A stretch of DNA of 64,000 nucleotides from Siphonodentalium dalli (taxonomy: Eukaryota; Mollusca; Scaphopoda; Gadilida; Siphonodentaliidae). Positions 22,404 to 34,849 of the stretch are shown one piece after another. The first letter of the stretch is position 1. Every line of letters starts with the position of its first letter. The position numbers and the translations under genes are program-made. Location: assembly GCA_032622095.1 (NCBI GenBank), contig CP136062.1:137162351-137226350 (forward strand), given 5' to 3'. The notes under the pieces were generated by a model. It was not told the origin of the DNA. It did no database searches and saw only the letters and a program-made list of their open reading frames with translations.

Positions 22404-23333
22404 CAGTGTTTCCGCTAGGGGGTAGGGGAGTGGGGCCGTTTTGTAGATATGGGAAAACACGAACACCTGCTTCTAAAATTTAGAAAAGTGCAACACTAGA
22501 AATGCATTGTCCAGCAGAACGCGAATTACGATTATAATTCTGGTATGTATACATTCTCAAAATTAAAACAAGAAATGTAACAATTTATGTGATACAACAG
22601 TCAGTCAATTAAGTTGATTAACTACATTATTGTGGTTGAACTGAGTGAAATAAAAACAAACTTTTAACTGAGACTAAATTTAGATTTATTTTTTATTTCC
22701 GATGGGTAGAATAATTAAATGTACTATGATATTTCGTACCAGTTAAAAGTCAACTATACTCTTGAGGAGGTGCCTCGCCAAGTCATCAAGGGAAGTTCAT
22801 GACCAACAGTAACATTCACTCGTCTTTTAAAAATTCATTCGATCTACGAACACTGGTTTAAAAAGCTCGGAACTATTTTGTTGTTGTATTCAATCATTTG
22901 GGGTCACACAATTGAAATTACCTCGAGAGAATTGCTGCTATCGGCGGGAAAGTGTTGGCTATGATGCTTCATTGGGCGGGAGAGGGGGGTCACACAATTG
23001 ATATTGACTCGAGATAATTGCTATATAAAGATTTGTACTTGGTAACCAACGAAGCTATGACGCTTCATTGGTAGAGTTACGTCACAAATATCGCATTCGC
23101 ATCGTACACAAAATATATCGTTTCCGGCTATATATTACGAATCGATATACTGAAGGTTTTACGGTTACACGAAATTCCAGGGTTTTCAAGGAGTTTGCAT
23201 TAAAACAAAGGGTTCAAGGGCCCTGGGAGGGGAATGCGTCAGGGGAAAATCAGAGAAAAACTTTGCTAGGGGAAAACTTGGCTAGGGGAACGGGGCCGTC
23301 AAAGGGACCCCCTGCCGGTATAGCGGAATCCCT
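22404..23333. mobile_element. hAT-like non-autonomous element in the retrotransposon
   Basis: Left end CAGTGTTTCCGCTA, right end TAGCGGAATCCCT(G): inverted termini with two mismatches. The 8-bp direct repeat GTCTAATG flanks it at 22396-22403 and 23334-23341 (the first G of the right copy could equally be the terminal base). Length 930 bp. No transposase. ORFs running out of its right end (23068-23400) are chance. Removing it with one duplication copy keeps the retrotransposon frame. Confidence 0.9.
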
Positions 23334-24857
23334 GTCTAATGATAGAAGATCTCTCCAAAATTCTCAAAACAGCTGCAAAAAAGAGTATTCCGAAGTTTAA
23401 AGAGATGGTCAAGGTTAAGAAGAAGGAACGAGTTTGGTCAGAAGAGATTGCTGCAGCGGTGAAGATGTCTAAGAAAGCATTTTGGGAATGGAAGACGCAG
23501 GGACGACCTAAATCTCCAACAAATATATTATTGATGAATAGAAAAAGGACTTCGAGATTGCTGAGGAGTGCTCAAAGACTGGAGGCTGTTAACAATAGAA
23601 AGATGATGATTGAAGAGATTATACAGGCAAAGGGGAAAAACTCGTCACTATTCTTCAAATTAGTGAATAAACAGCGACAAAATAAATCAACAATCACTAA
23701 GGAACTATTTGTCAATGGAAGGACGCTATCATCAAGTGAAGATATCAGAGAGGGATGGGCAGAGTATTTTGCGGGTTTGGCATCTCCATTGGAGGATCCT
23801 TGATTCAATGATACATATTATAAAGAAGTTGACAAGGACATATTAGCGATTGAATCTCTCTGCAGTGATCAACATATGCCATTACCGACAATCTCTGAAA
23901 TTGAAGTTGAAAAGATAATAAGCAGTTTGAAGAATGGGAAATCAAAAGATCATCTAGGACTTCAAGCAGAGCATATCAAAATGGGAGGGCTGCCGGTCAT
24001 CAAGTTTTTAACTGACTTCATCAATCAATGTTTTGAACAGAAGAAAGTCCCAGATATTTTGAAGATTGGAGTTCTTACACCGGTACATAAGAAAGATGAA
24101 AAGATTCTACCAACAAAGTACAGAGGCATCACAGTCACTCCTATTGTCCTTAAAGTGATTGAAAATATTCTGATCAAAACATCATCAGAGAAATTAAACC
24201 TGACGCAATCCAAGCTTCAAAAAGGATTTACCAAAGGGGTGTCTGCAACTAATGTGAGTGTAATCATCACAGAAGTACTGAATGAAGCAAAGGAATCAAA
24301 GAAACCATTACATCTTGTTACGCTTGATACTCAGAAAGCTTTCGATGTTGTGCCACATACACATCTGATGAGAAGATTATATCTGGATGAGGTACAGGGA
24401 GATGAGTGGCTATTGATTAACAACATATATAAGGACATGACGAGAGTAAAATGGGAGAATGAACTGCCTCATCAATTTGATATACAACAGGGAGTGAGAC
24501 AAGGAGGAGTCCTATCAGCTGTACACTACAAGAGGTTCAACAATCCAATGCTGCTGAATATTGAGCGTCATTACAACGGTGCGAGGATCGGACATATTCA
24601 GATTCCACATACAACATGTGCTGATGATGTAGCACTCTTGTCTCATGATGGGTCGGAAATGAATGCAATGCTGAAGGAGGTGGAAGATTTCTCACGCTTA
24701 AATAGATACAAGATAAATCCGATGAAGAGTGCTGCCTTATCACTAAACATAAAAGATATACCTGCATTGGAGACTTTTATGTTTGAAGAAAAACCGATTG
24801 TTGCAGAAGATAAGTTAACACATGTTGGGCTGGAAAGAAATATTGGAGGAAAGTTAA
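23334..24857 (+). pseudogene. Non-LTR retrotransposon: linker and reverse transcriptase
   Basis: After the linker (KILKTAAKKSIPKFKEMVK) one TGA at 23801-23803 interrupts the frame. The same frame then gives the reverse transcriptase: ISSLKNGKSKDHLGLQAEH, YRGITVTPIVLKVIENI, LVTLDTQKAFDVV (first catalytic Asp), IQQGVRQGGVLS, and TCADDVALLSH, where the usual Y of YADD is Cys. The enzyme copies element RNA into DNA at the nicked site. The frame runs to the TTAA at 24854-24857, where a MITE is inserted. The Cys and the stop suggest an inactive copy. The clade was not assigned; the C-terminal finger and overall order suit the I/jockey-like group. Confidence 0.85.
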
Positions 24858-25849
24858 AGGCACGTGCGGCCTTAAAGGCACGTGCGGCCTTAATTGTTGA
24901 AAATATTCATATTTGTTCCAAACACCGTAAACAGAAAAACATTAAAACGCATACAGTTCCGTTCATATATACCATGACCATCGCGTAAACAGCATGTTAT
25001 CATACAGACCTACTATATTTTACCTAAGCAAGAGCCTGATTGTGTTACAGAAGACATCACAATGCTACTGGCTAATCACGCACAAATGGCATAAACGCTC
25101 TTTATTAGTTCCATATCAGGTATTCACCAACAAAGAACGCTCTTTATGTTTACCATCATAATATAAACAAACACCAGAAAAGTAACTTTTTATGCTTTTG
25201 TTTACATAACAATGGTCAAACATATGACCATAACATACTGTTTATTAGATATTTCTTATTTGTATACGGACAAAGTATATCTACATTTTGATGTTCTTTC
25301 TGTTTGTGGCGGTTTTTGACGGGTGGATATATTTTCACAGGATACCCACCGCCAAGGCCAACCGTGTCTTTAATTGTTGAAAATATTCATATTTGTTCCA
25401 AACACCGTAAACAGAAAAACATTAAAACGCATACAGTTCCGTTCATATATACCATGACCATCGCGTAAACAGCATGTTATCATAAAGACCTACTATATTT
25501 TACCTAAGCAAGAGCCTGAGTGTGTTACAGAAGACATCACAATGCTACTGGCTAATCGCGCACAAATGGCACAAACGCTCTTTATTAGTTCCATATCAGG
25601 TATTCACCAACAAAGAACGCTCTTTATGTTTACCATCATAATATAAACAAACACCAGAAAAGTTACTTTTTATGCTTTTGTTTACATAACAATGGTCAAA
25701 CATATGACCATAACATACTGTTTATTAGATATTTCTTATTTGTATACGGACAAAGTATATCTACATTTTTATGTTCTTTCTGTTTGTGGCGGTTTTTGAC
25801 GGGTGGATATATTTTCACAGGATACCCACCGCCAAGGCCAACCGTGTCT
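24858..25849 (+). mobile_element. Two nested 494-bp TTAA MITEs (copies 2 and 3)
   Basis: Outer element: 24858-24875 plus 25374-25849 (18+476=494 bp). Inner element: 24876-25369 (494 bp), inserted at the TTAA that lies just inside the outer left terminal repeat, with TTAA duplicated at 24872-24875 and 25370-25373. Outer duplication: TTAA at 24854-24857 and 25850-25853. Left terminus AGGCACGTGCGGCC; right terminus read inward AGACACGGTTGGCC. No coding capacity. Confidence 0.95.
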
Positions 25850-26897
25850 TTAAATGTTGATGAGTTAATCCAGAGAGGACGAAGAACTGTTTATGCGCCG
25901 ATGGGTGCGGGTCTACATGGAAGAAATGGTCTGGCTCCAAATGTATCAATTAATCTATGGAATGTTTATGTGCTGCCAAGAATGTTATACGGGATTGAAT
26001 GTGTCACATACAGTATGACTGATTTGAATTTGCTAGAAATTGATCAGAGAAAGGTGCTGAAACAGTTGCAGTATTTACCACCCAGGACTCCTAATGCTGC
26101 TGTTTATGCTTTGCTTGGCTGTCTATACCGATTGAGGCTGTTATCCACAAGAAGATGTTGTCCCTATTCTCTAGTATTATCCATAACAAGGGTTCTGTGG
26201 AAATCTCCATTGCCGAAAGACAGCTTGCTATGAAGAATTTGGACTCTACTAGCTGGTTTGTGTCTGTAAGAAAGGTTTTGTGGATGTACGAGTTGCCATC
26301 AGTTTTTGAAGTAATGGAAAGCCCACTTGATAAGAAGTCCTGGAAGGAGTTGGTAGACAAGAAGGTGCATGAGCTTTGGGAAGGGAGGATCAAGGAGGAT
26401 ATGAAGTTGAAATCTTGAACCCAGATACAGTACAGATTGGTTCTCCTCATCACTTATGGTTCAGTTTACACTCCAATGTTCATGATGTTAATTTGGCAGC
26501 AATAAAAGCAAGACTCCTGACTGGTACCTATACACTCCAGAGAAATAGATCTGTTTACAGTCGGCAAAAGCAGAGTTCGGTGTGTCAACTGTGTAAAGAT
26601 GGAGAAGAAACAAGGGAGCACTTTCTTACAGCCTGTAGACATGACCGAATGATTGATGCAAGAGAGAATGCAATCAGAAAACTGCAATCTATTATCCCTG
26701 ACTCTACTCTTACTAACATACTGGCAGATTCTAATCTACTAACTCAGCTCATATTGGACTGTTCAATGTCAGTAATAGCGGAGATGATAAACCTACACAT
26801 GGATCAGTTGGTGTTAAATTCTATTGAGATGTGGAGCAGACAATATATTGGAAGACTCCATAGCATCCGCTCCTCAATCCTTACCAGATGTCAGTAG
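25850..26897 (+). pseudogene. Non-LTR retrotransposon: C-terminal part
   Basis: The frame resumes exactly after the TTAA with NVDELIQRGRRTVYAPMG and continues LWNVYVLPRMLYGIE, the thumb-like region of non-LTR polymerases. Two frame changes follow, near 26115 (into a reading with IPIEAVIHKKMLSLFSSII) and near 26412 (lost T, into LNPDTVQIGSPHHLW). The tail has a Cys/His motif CQLC, EHFLTAC, as in many I/jockey-group elements. It ends SILTRCQ and a stop at 26895-26897. Three defects show the copy is dead. Confidence 0.8.
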
Positions 26898-27085
26898 AAG
26901 ATTCCCATTTCATTATTCCAGTTCTTTACCGATCCTAATCATTATATGAAATTCAGATTATATGAAATCAGTGTATATAGAGAATATAAATCAAAGAAAT
27001 CAAAATTACTCTGACTCAACCGAATCAGAGGTGCTGCGACAAATAAACGCAGGGATTTACGAAGACAAGACAAGACAACACTGTT

Positions 27086-27208
27086 TATGCGATATTTCTT
27101 ATTTGTATACGGACAAAGTCTATCTACATTGTTTCTGTTTGTTGCGGTTTTTGACGGGTGGAGATATTTTCACAGGATACCCACCGCCAAGGCCAACCGT
27201 GTCTTTAA
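27086..27208 (+). mobile_element. TTAA MITE, copy 4, right end only
   Basis: About 120 bp matching the right end of the family, from TTTATGCGATATTTCTTA to AACCGTGTCTTTAA. The left three quarters are absent. It lies about 190 bp after the retrotransposon stop codon. Confidence 0.85.
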
Positions 27209-27299
27209 TAGACATTGTTTCTGTACTACATGTATATTATGTATGTGTCTCACATGAATTTGATAAAATAGCCTATTATATGAATTAGAGTGATAATGG

Positions 27300-27395
27300 T
27301 AAGTCTCATTTCAAGCAGGATAAGCATAATCCATTGAACCAAAAGATATCTGACAATAACTTATACCGGTAAGCATTTCCTATCGATACATATAT
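27300..27395. repeat. Dispersed repeat, inverted match to 14100-14240
   Basis: Contains GCATAATCCATTGAACC and GATATCTGACAATAACTTA, the reverse complement of the block near 14130-14210. Confidence 0.75.
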
Positions 27396-27617
27396 AACAA
27401 AAATCCAAAGTTATGCTTGAGAAACTTGATCAAATTGATCTCTCAGTAAAATTCAAAATACTGACTCAAAGAGCCCTAGATTAGCTCTAAATTCAATGGA
27501 TTTTCAAAATTTTACCAGGGGGAGAACTCCCACCACCAGCAGGGGGTCACCCCCTCCCAAACCTTCCTCCGCTCAGGCCTTCAGGTTATGCCTTCGGCAT
27601 ATCATTGCCCAAAAACA

Positions 27618-27787
27618 GGTGTCCCCAAAAAATACCTAGATCCTTCACTGAATGCGGAGAAGGTGGTGTAACTGGTGTTGTGAAGCCATCATTAAGAGAT
27701 CGGTACAAGACGGTCACTCCAATATGTGAACAGTGCAGTGGTGCTGGACTGACTCCAGTTGTCGCCAGACCATATGGGAAATATTAG
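27618..27787 (+). CDS. Possible terminal exon of an unknown gene
   Basis: After an acceptor-like CCAAAAACAG the frame encodes FTECGEGGVTGVVK, RDRYKTVTPICEQCSGAG and a basic end before TAG at 27785-27787. The Cys pair CEQC looks protein-like but no family is recognised, and no partner exon was found upstream within this repeat-rich block. Confidence 0.25.
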
Positions 27788-27940
27788 GATTATCAAAGAC
27801 TATATTAGTATATAGACTAGTAAATATTAAAGCATATGTAAGATTGAATTCGAGTTTCTAGTTCCTCTGTCATCTGGGTTACCTGATTGGGGCTAAGAAC
27901 TGCATAGTTTGGGTTATTGACAAGTATTATACAGTTATTT

Positions 27941-28442
27941 TTAAAGGCACGTGCGGCCTTGGCGGTGGGTATCCTGTGAAAATATATCCACCCGTCAAAA
28001 ACCGCCACAAACAGAAAGAACATCAAAATGTAGATAGACTTTGTCCGTATACAAATAAGAAATATCGCATAAACAGTATGTTATGGTCATATGTTTGACC
28101 ATTGTTATGTAAACAACAGCATAAAAAGTTACTTTTCTGGTGTTTGTTTATATTATGATGGTAAACATAAAGAGCGTTCTTTGTTGGTGAATACCTGATA
28201 TGGAACTAATAAAGAGCGTTTATTCCATTTGTGTGTGATTAGCCAGTAGCATTGTGCTGTCTTCTGTAACACAATCAGGCTCTTGTTTAGGTAAAATATA
28301 GTAGGTCTTTATGATAACATGCTGTTTACGCGATGGTCATGGTATATATGAACGGAACTGTATGCGTTTTAATGTTTTTCTGTTTACGGTGTTTGGAACA
28401 AATATGAATATTTTCGACAATTAAGGCCGCACGTGCCTTTAA
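27941..28442 (-). mobile_element. TTAA MITE, copy 5, full length, inverted
   Basis: TTAA (27941-27944), body 27945-28438 of 494 bp, TTAA (28439-28442). Unlike the other copies, both termini read AGGCACGTGCGGCC; the usual AACCGTG end has been replaced, perhaps by gene conversion. Confidence 0.95.
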
Positions 28443-29791
28443 AGATACTGAAAAAAATAGTTAACAAAAAAAACAGAGTTAAGCCTACCTACCTACCCTA
28501 ATTTTTTCAGCTCGTTAGCGGAAACAAACGTCTTTTTTAGGCCTTATTTGGACCCCAAGAGTAATACCGATTTACCGTACCGAATCAAAACTAAAAATAC
28601 CGAATTTTCGGTACTGAAATTATTCATGTGTGTCTTCGTATTAAGTAAAGTTTCTCAGTAAACAGTTTTGATTCGGTACTTTAATTAAAATTAATCTCAG
28701 AATTATACAAATCAGACCATAACAAAGAACCCGACTGGTAAAAAGCATCCACTTGATAAGAGCTCAGCTGACCGTGATCCGTTATCAGTTTGACATGCCT
28801 TGAGCGAGCAGAAGGAATAAACATTCACAGATGGCTGACCTAGTTACGGGCCTAACAGTCAATGCAGTTGTTGGAATAGATACACACTACACAGTGTATC
28901 AAAGAAGCTGTGCTGTAACTTATTGCCACATTGCAATGTCGTATATATTAGATCAAAAACACGACAAAGGTGGGATAATGCAATGGCATTAGCATGCAGA
29001 CATGGTGATCGATAACTCTCTCGGTTGGCCATTGCAATATGATAAAAGACTAAGAGATCACTGATATTAATTTTTGTACCTCGCTTTTTTAAAGCCACAA
29101 TTTGAATGTCATTCTAGATCTATTTATGATTTTATCACCAAATCTGTCATACCTTTTCATGAAAATGAAATAAAACCTCATCAGAAGATGTTCAAAATTT
29201 CTTATATGCATGAAACAGGCAATGGCGATATTCCAGTCCAGAGGGGGAGGTCAAGTGACAAATTGCAAATCTCTGCAGCAATAGTTATATATGAAGCAGT
29301 AGTCTGGTAATAAACCAGCCATAACATTTAACTCGCAGCTGCACTTGGTAAATTGTGGCTGTTTTTGCTGTAATTTGTCAGATTTTTTTTAATGGAATTG
29401 CAACACTTGACACCTTCTGGCTCTGCAGAAATTGCTCGGGTACCACCTTTGGGATGAATAGTTTCTATGTTGATGCACATTTATCTGGTAGCATGGCACC
29501 AATTTGCTACATTTTATAATTTTCTGTATTATTCACGAATGTATTTTATAGGTTTTATTTTCAAAATTATGTAGGTTTTACAGTTTGAACATTATTCCGG
29601 GGAGGTCTATGGATTCTGTGTTGGAGTAAGTTCAACTCGGCCACCATTTGATAGGTGGGCTCTCTGCTATGTTTGTAGAGGACTGCTCAGTGAAACAAAA
29701 CAGAACCCATATTCACTGCCGGTGTGGTTGCATCTCTTAATTTTCTATAATTTATGCACAACATCTCCCACACTTTCATTCATCAAAACTC
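28443..29791. other. Intergenic, no supported gene
   Basis: Begins with an old repeat (28480-28560, inverted match near 20930-21010). A 78-codon ORF at 29074-29310 has no recognisable domain or splice context. Confidence 0.45.
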
Positions 29792-29794
29792 TTA

Positions 29795-32305
29795 GGTCCG
29801 AATCGGCATCTCTGGTTTAGACTAGGTTTTATTCTAGACCAGGTTTAACTCCAGTTTAAACTAGGTTTAAGTAGGGTTTAAACTTGGTTTTACAGTAGTT
29901 AAACCAGGTTTATGGGAGTAAAACTGGGTTTTAGCGTACTTAAACCAAGTTTTGTGATAAACTCAGTTTAAGTTGAAACTAGGTTTTATTAACGTGATAA
30001 AGTTATGGTAATATTACTAATTGTTTGTGGTGAATTGGCTATATAATCATCAGTATAAGCTTATGTATATATGATTTATACGTACCATACGTCTCGCCTC
30101 GAACATACACCTTTAAATATACTTTGAAAAAAATTCAATGTTAAACCACCCTACCCCAGGTTTGACTAAAACCTAGTTTTTTGGGTTTAATTATTCGGCC
30201 GTTATTTTTCGCCCAATATTCATGTTGTTTCTTCGTGAATATGGGAGTGTTTATTTTGAATTGGGGGAGGCGTTTATGCGCGGGCGTTTGTCACTCAATG
30301 TAGATACAATAGAGTCTTAGTGGAATTCGGGGAGGCGATGTCGGTACTTATGAGATAAATTCTAACAAAATATGTGCCAGTGTGATGGATGATTTCTTGC
30401 TATATATGTCTGTTTGCAATTCGCTCGTTTTGATGTCGGTTTGGCGGCTTGGAGCATGGCGGGATCGGACTGATCAGATTGACACGTTAGACACGAACAT
30501 GACTTTTGAAACTGATTCCTTATTCACAAAAAAGGTCTCTTTCGGTCAATTTGACGCATGGGTTGGTGGCCCGCCCAAATACCCATCAGAGACACCCAGC
30601 CTTCACCCGGGGGAGGGTAACGGCCACCCTGAGGGGGTGGAGTATGGACTATTTTGGAGAACTGTACGGATTTCGGCCAATTTGATAGTATGGGTGGGTG
30701 GCTCGCCCCAAATAACCCATAGAAACACCCCACCCCTCACATCCGGGGGGGGGGGTACCACCCGAGGGGGTGAACGTGGGATGTGGACCATTTTCGAAAC
30801 TTGTAAGGATTTCGGCCAATTGACGGCATGGATGGATGGCCCGCTCAAATGTCCCATAGAAACAGCCCACCCCTGAACGCTGGGGGAACCAAACAGGAGG
30901 TGAAAATGGGGTATGGACCATTTTCGAGAACGGTAAGGATTTCGGTCAATTTTACGTCAGCAGTGTGCGTAGCCCGCTCCAACTACCCCCTAGAAACACC
31001 CTCACCCGGAAGTACCACCCCGAGGGGGTGAAATGGGGTATGGACCATTTTCGAGAACGGTGGGTGGCACATCCCAAATGCGCCCCATAGAAACACCCCA
31101 CCCCCACCCCGGACCCCATTTTCACCCGCTCGGGTAGAACCACCCGCGGTAAGGGTGGGGGTGTTTCTATGACTATATTTGAGGTCGGGCCGCCCAACAA
31201 TGACGTCATATTGGCCGAAATCCCTACCGTTCTCGATAACGGTCCATACCCCATTATATGGGGTATTTGGGGCGTGCCACCTACACATGCCGTAATATTA
31301 ACCAACAGGGGCATGTTTTTGCGAATAATGAATAAAATGCTCCATACCCCATTTTCACCCCAGCAGGGTGGTACCCTCCAGGGATGAGGGTATGGTGTCT
31401 ATATGGGATATTTGGAGCGGGCCACACACCCCTGTCGTCAAATTGGCCGAAATCCTTACCGTTCTCGAACATGGTTCATATCCCATCTTCACCCGAGGGT
31501 GGCGACACACCCCACCCCGCCCGGATGTGAGGGGTAGGGTGTTTATATGCGTTATTTGAGGTACCCTTCCCCGGGGGTGAGGGTTGGGGTGTTTCTATTC
31601 GGTATTTGGGCGTACCCAATTTCCACCTCCTCTGGTGGGACCCCTCCCCCCGGTGAGGGGTGGGTAGGGGTGGTTCTATGGTGTATTTTGATCGTGCCAC
31701 CCACTCCTGCTGCCAAATTAATTAGCCTAAATCCTTACCGTCCATACCCCTGTTATCCCGGGGTGAGGGGTGATGTTTCTATCGGGTATTATAGGCGAGC
31801 CACCCTTTCATGCCGTCAAATTCGCCGAAATCCTTCCCGTTCTCAAAAATGGTCCATACCCCATTTTCACCCGTCCGGATGGTATGGTCCCCCGGGGTGA
31901 TGGTGTTTCTATGGGGTATTTGTGGCGGGGCCCCACCTATGCCCTCAAGAGATATTTTGGAGTTCCAAAAGTCACGTTCGTCCATGATATTAGATAATAT
32001 CTAACCGTTATACAACAGACCGTGCATTCGTCGTGATTTCTCAAAGCGCACGGGTTATTCCCCTGATTAGGAGAGTATATAGCGACAACAGGTCGCTTGA
32101 CCGGACAATGAATTGACAAGCTTAGCGATAATAAACAGACAGACCACGCCTCCTATTCTTGCAATTGGACAAGTGTGGCCCACAGGTAACGCAATCGACC
32201 AAATCTATGTCGTCCCAGCGGTGGAGAAAAACTTGGTTTTACTACTAAACCCAGTTTAAACTGGTAGTTTAAACTAGGTCTAAACTGGAGATGCCGATTC
32301 GGACC
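29795..32305. mobile_element. Harbinger-like non-autonomous element, 2.5 kb
   Basis: Termini are inverted repeats: left GGTCCGAATCGGCATCTC, right its exact complement GAGATGCCGATTCGGACC. They continue imperfectly into subterminal AAACTAGGTTTA-type motifs on both sides. Flanking TTA at 29792-29794 and 32306-32308 is the 3-bp duplication typical of PIF/Harbinger transposons, whose termini also begin with GG. No transposase ORF. The interior holds the orientation-switching GC-rich array listed separately. Confidence 0.85.
30530..31960. repeat. GC-rich array that flips orientation in the middle
   Basis: Units of roughly 110-130 bp contain TTTCGAGAACGGTAAGGATT, TCGGCCAATTTGACG, CCCATAGAAACACCC and CCGAGGGGGTGAAATGGGG. 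From 30530 to about 31075 they run in one orientation. From about 31080 to 31960 the same unit is read in reverse complement (AAATCCTTACCGTTCTCGA, GGGTGTTTCTATGGGG). The result is a palindromic array with a centre near 31075-31140. Many proline/glycine-rich ORFs on both strands are by-products. Confidence 0.85.
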
Positions 32306-32308
32306 TTA

Positions 32309-33466
32309 GTGCCTAATTTTATGAATATGTCATTCTTAAATGATCTTAATGATTTAAAATGGTTTCACTAGCAAACCATGTTCGGTACCGGTAACTCTGA
32401 AATTTATCTTGACATTCTTAGGAAATTTCAACACATACTTTAATAAGGAAATATATCTCTTGAAGTCCATTATAAGCTATATTTATTCCTTTGGTCATTT
32501 GAAATTTAGAAATTGTTTACAGATAACATCTATTAATCCGAGGACCATTGTGGTAAGTCTGCCCATTTATGGGTCAGACTTTTAAATGTTATCCTCGGTG
32601 CGATGGGCGAGTCTTATTACATCATCAAGACCACTTCTTCTTCTTTTTTTTATATATTTTATTAAATAAATTATAACGAAATGAAACTGAAATTAATCTT
32701 TCAAATTAACGTTTGACACTGTTTAGATATGTTCTCATATGTTTAAAATCGGCTGAATACTCTCAGGTGCCTAATAATCGTGATGGCCTAATAATGGTGA
32801 TGGATGGTGATTTATGCTGAAAATAATAATAGTGATGGCAATTTCACTCTATGTCTCAATGCTAAATAATAGTGATCATTGGAAATATTCTCCAAAATTA
32901 ATAATCGTGCTGACACTATTATTAGGCACCTGAGAGAACAATCTAAACTGTAATATCTTATGGTCCATTCAAATTGTAGGACCTTTTTGTAATATGTTTT
33001 TACCTCGCACCAAATAAATCTATCTATAACCTAGTTTAAAAAAAATCAATATAAAATAATAAAAAAAATTCTAATGGAATATACTCCAAAAAGGGAGGCC
33101 AGGGTACCTCGAATCTGTTTCCAAATTTCTTTTAAAAATACGCAATATAATGGGAAGCATTCGGACTCTAAAACACATGCACAGAGCAGTTCATCGATGA
33201 TTCACTTTATAATAAAGACCCAAGGTTAAATAAGTTGGTTGATATTATAAAATTGCAGCGGATAATCAGGACAAAATTTGGATCAATAAAAATCGCTTTC
33301 AAACATAACTGATGTAACATCACTAAAATACTCACTTGGTAGATGAAATATGTCTTCTCGCCATAATTAAATAATTTTGTTTCATTGACACGCAAATTGT
33401 TGGCAGATTACGTTGGATTTTGTTGCGACCACGCTGAAACCCAGCTAAATCAAAATGGCGAAGCGC
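32309..33466. other. Intergenic, no gene
   Basis: AT-rich. A short segment near 32765-32935 repeats words such as CCTAATAATCGTGATGG and AATAATAGTGAT. Nothing else supported. Confidence 0.5.
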
Positions 33467-34303
33467 GTAGACTGGTACCCTGTCCCAACTCCTGCTACTC
33501 GCCCGTATGGACAGGAATAGGCTAAACAGTTAGTGGAACTTTGAATTGTGTTTCCGGTTTGTGAGATATTGTTTCAAAATAGAAAAGCACATTTCAACAT
33601 CGGTACGTTTTTCTTAATTTAATAATACAAGACGCAAGTATATAACTTTGACAACTACTCAATCAAATTGAATAGAGTGTTTTTCACAGGAATCGACTAA
33701 CCCCGATCAACGGCAATAAGTTAAATAGTGCGAAATCATGTTTTTGTAGCTTGGATATTTGGAAACTCTGATGTCAACAAACACCCCCGGTAACCGGTTA
33801 CATCAATTTTGTGTCGAAGTTTGCTGCCTCATGTCGCATTTTATTAACTAAATTCGTCGGGGATATATTTACGCTCATGTTGATACCAAAATTAACACAA
33901 GGGGTCAATGTGATTTGCCTGGGTGGACCTTTTACCATAAATTGCCAAACTTGGCTATACCGTCCCATGCTCTGACAAGTTGGTCAGTCTGTACTACATA
34001 CATTTAAGGGGTTTATTTACATTACTGATACTAACAGGTATCTCCTTCACACAGATATGTCAATATAAGTTGATGACGATAGTTTTATTTGTTCCAAATA
34101 AGTTTCGTGAGGTACTAGTAATCACCCCCCCCCCCCCCCGTGCACGGTTACATCAACATTGAAGAAGTTCGCTGCCTCATGTCTGATTATTTTATTTCGA
34201 TGTTTCGGCTATATCATTGTGGTCATTTTAGTACCAAAATCATCTATATGAGGCATATATTTTGTTTGCGTGAAGTGTTTTTGTGTCAAACGGGAAAATC
34301 TTA
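33467..34303 (+). repeat. Left arm of large inverted repeat
   Basis: Matches the reverse complement of 36613-37448 with a few mismatches. Landmarks include CCTGTCCCAACTCCTGC at the outer edge, the ACCGGTTACATCAATTTTG block, a poly-C run near 34126-34138 (poly-G in the other arm) and TCAAACGGGAAAATCTTA at the inner edge. Confidence 0.9.
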
Positions 34304-34547
34304 GTTGTCTGGGGAGCAACGGAGCTTGAGGATTAATATTACTAGTGCATATTATTTGTTGTTGTCTGTATGTCAGTATGGCTATTCATGTTTGACCATA
34401 CCAGTATATAAATTTTTTATAATAATTTTGAGTCTCAGCAAAATGTGTACTATATTGCATGTAAATAATTAAAAATAGTAGTAAATGAGAAAAAAACATG
34501 TTGCTATTATAGCATAGTACTAGTAATATGTTTTATATTTTGCAGAA

Positions 34548-34676
34548 ATGGACCGTACACCAAGTTATATATCAACGAGTGTCATTACAAAGGACAGAAA
34601 TGTAAAAGAAATCGGGATGTCAGCACCCCGACCAAACAAACACCACTCCGTGAGAAAAAAAGACAAAGTTTTTTGA
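34548..34676 (+). CDS. Small ORF after a strong acceptor, unknown
   Basis: TTTTATATTTTGCAG is followed by AAATGG and a 42-codon frame (MDRTPSYISTSVITK to KHHSVRKKDKVF) ending in TGA. It is basic at the C-terminus. It lies between the inverted-repeat arms, opposite in direction to the helicase relic. Could be a terminal exon; no family recognised. Confidence 0.3.
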   Translation: MDRTPSYISTSVITKDRNVKEIGMSAPRPNKHHSVRKKDKVF

Positions 34677-34849
34677 AATGCATATCATATTTTAGTGGTT
34701 ATTATTTTAAATACAATTTTATAATATATATGGATTAAATGGCTAACAGCTCTGAAATCAAGCTCTGGATAAGGAACCAACCAAGTCACAATCACTCGTA
34801 AATGCTCAATTTCGCAGTTGAAACTATTGGCTGGAGTTATGTGTCAGAA

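Noticed and set aside
23068-23400. 110-codon ORF starting in the hAT-like element
   Set aside because: It crosses the element boundary into the retrotransposon in a wrong frame and has no recognisable motif.
30382-31997. Many Pro/Gly-rich ORFs on both strands
   Set aside because: All derive from the GC-rich repeat array inside the Harbinger-like element. Stop-poor composition and repeat symmetry explain them.
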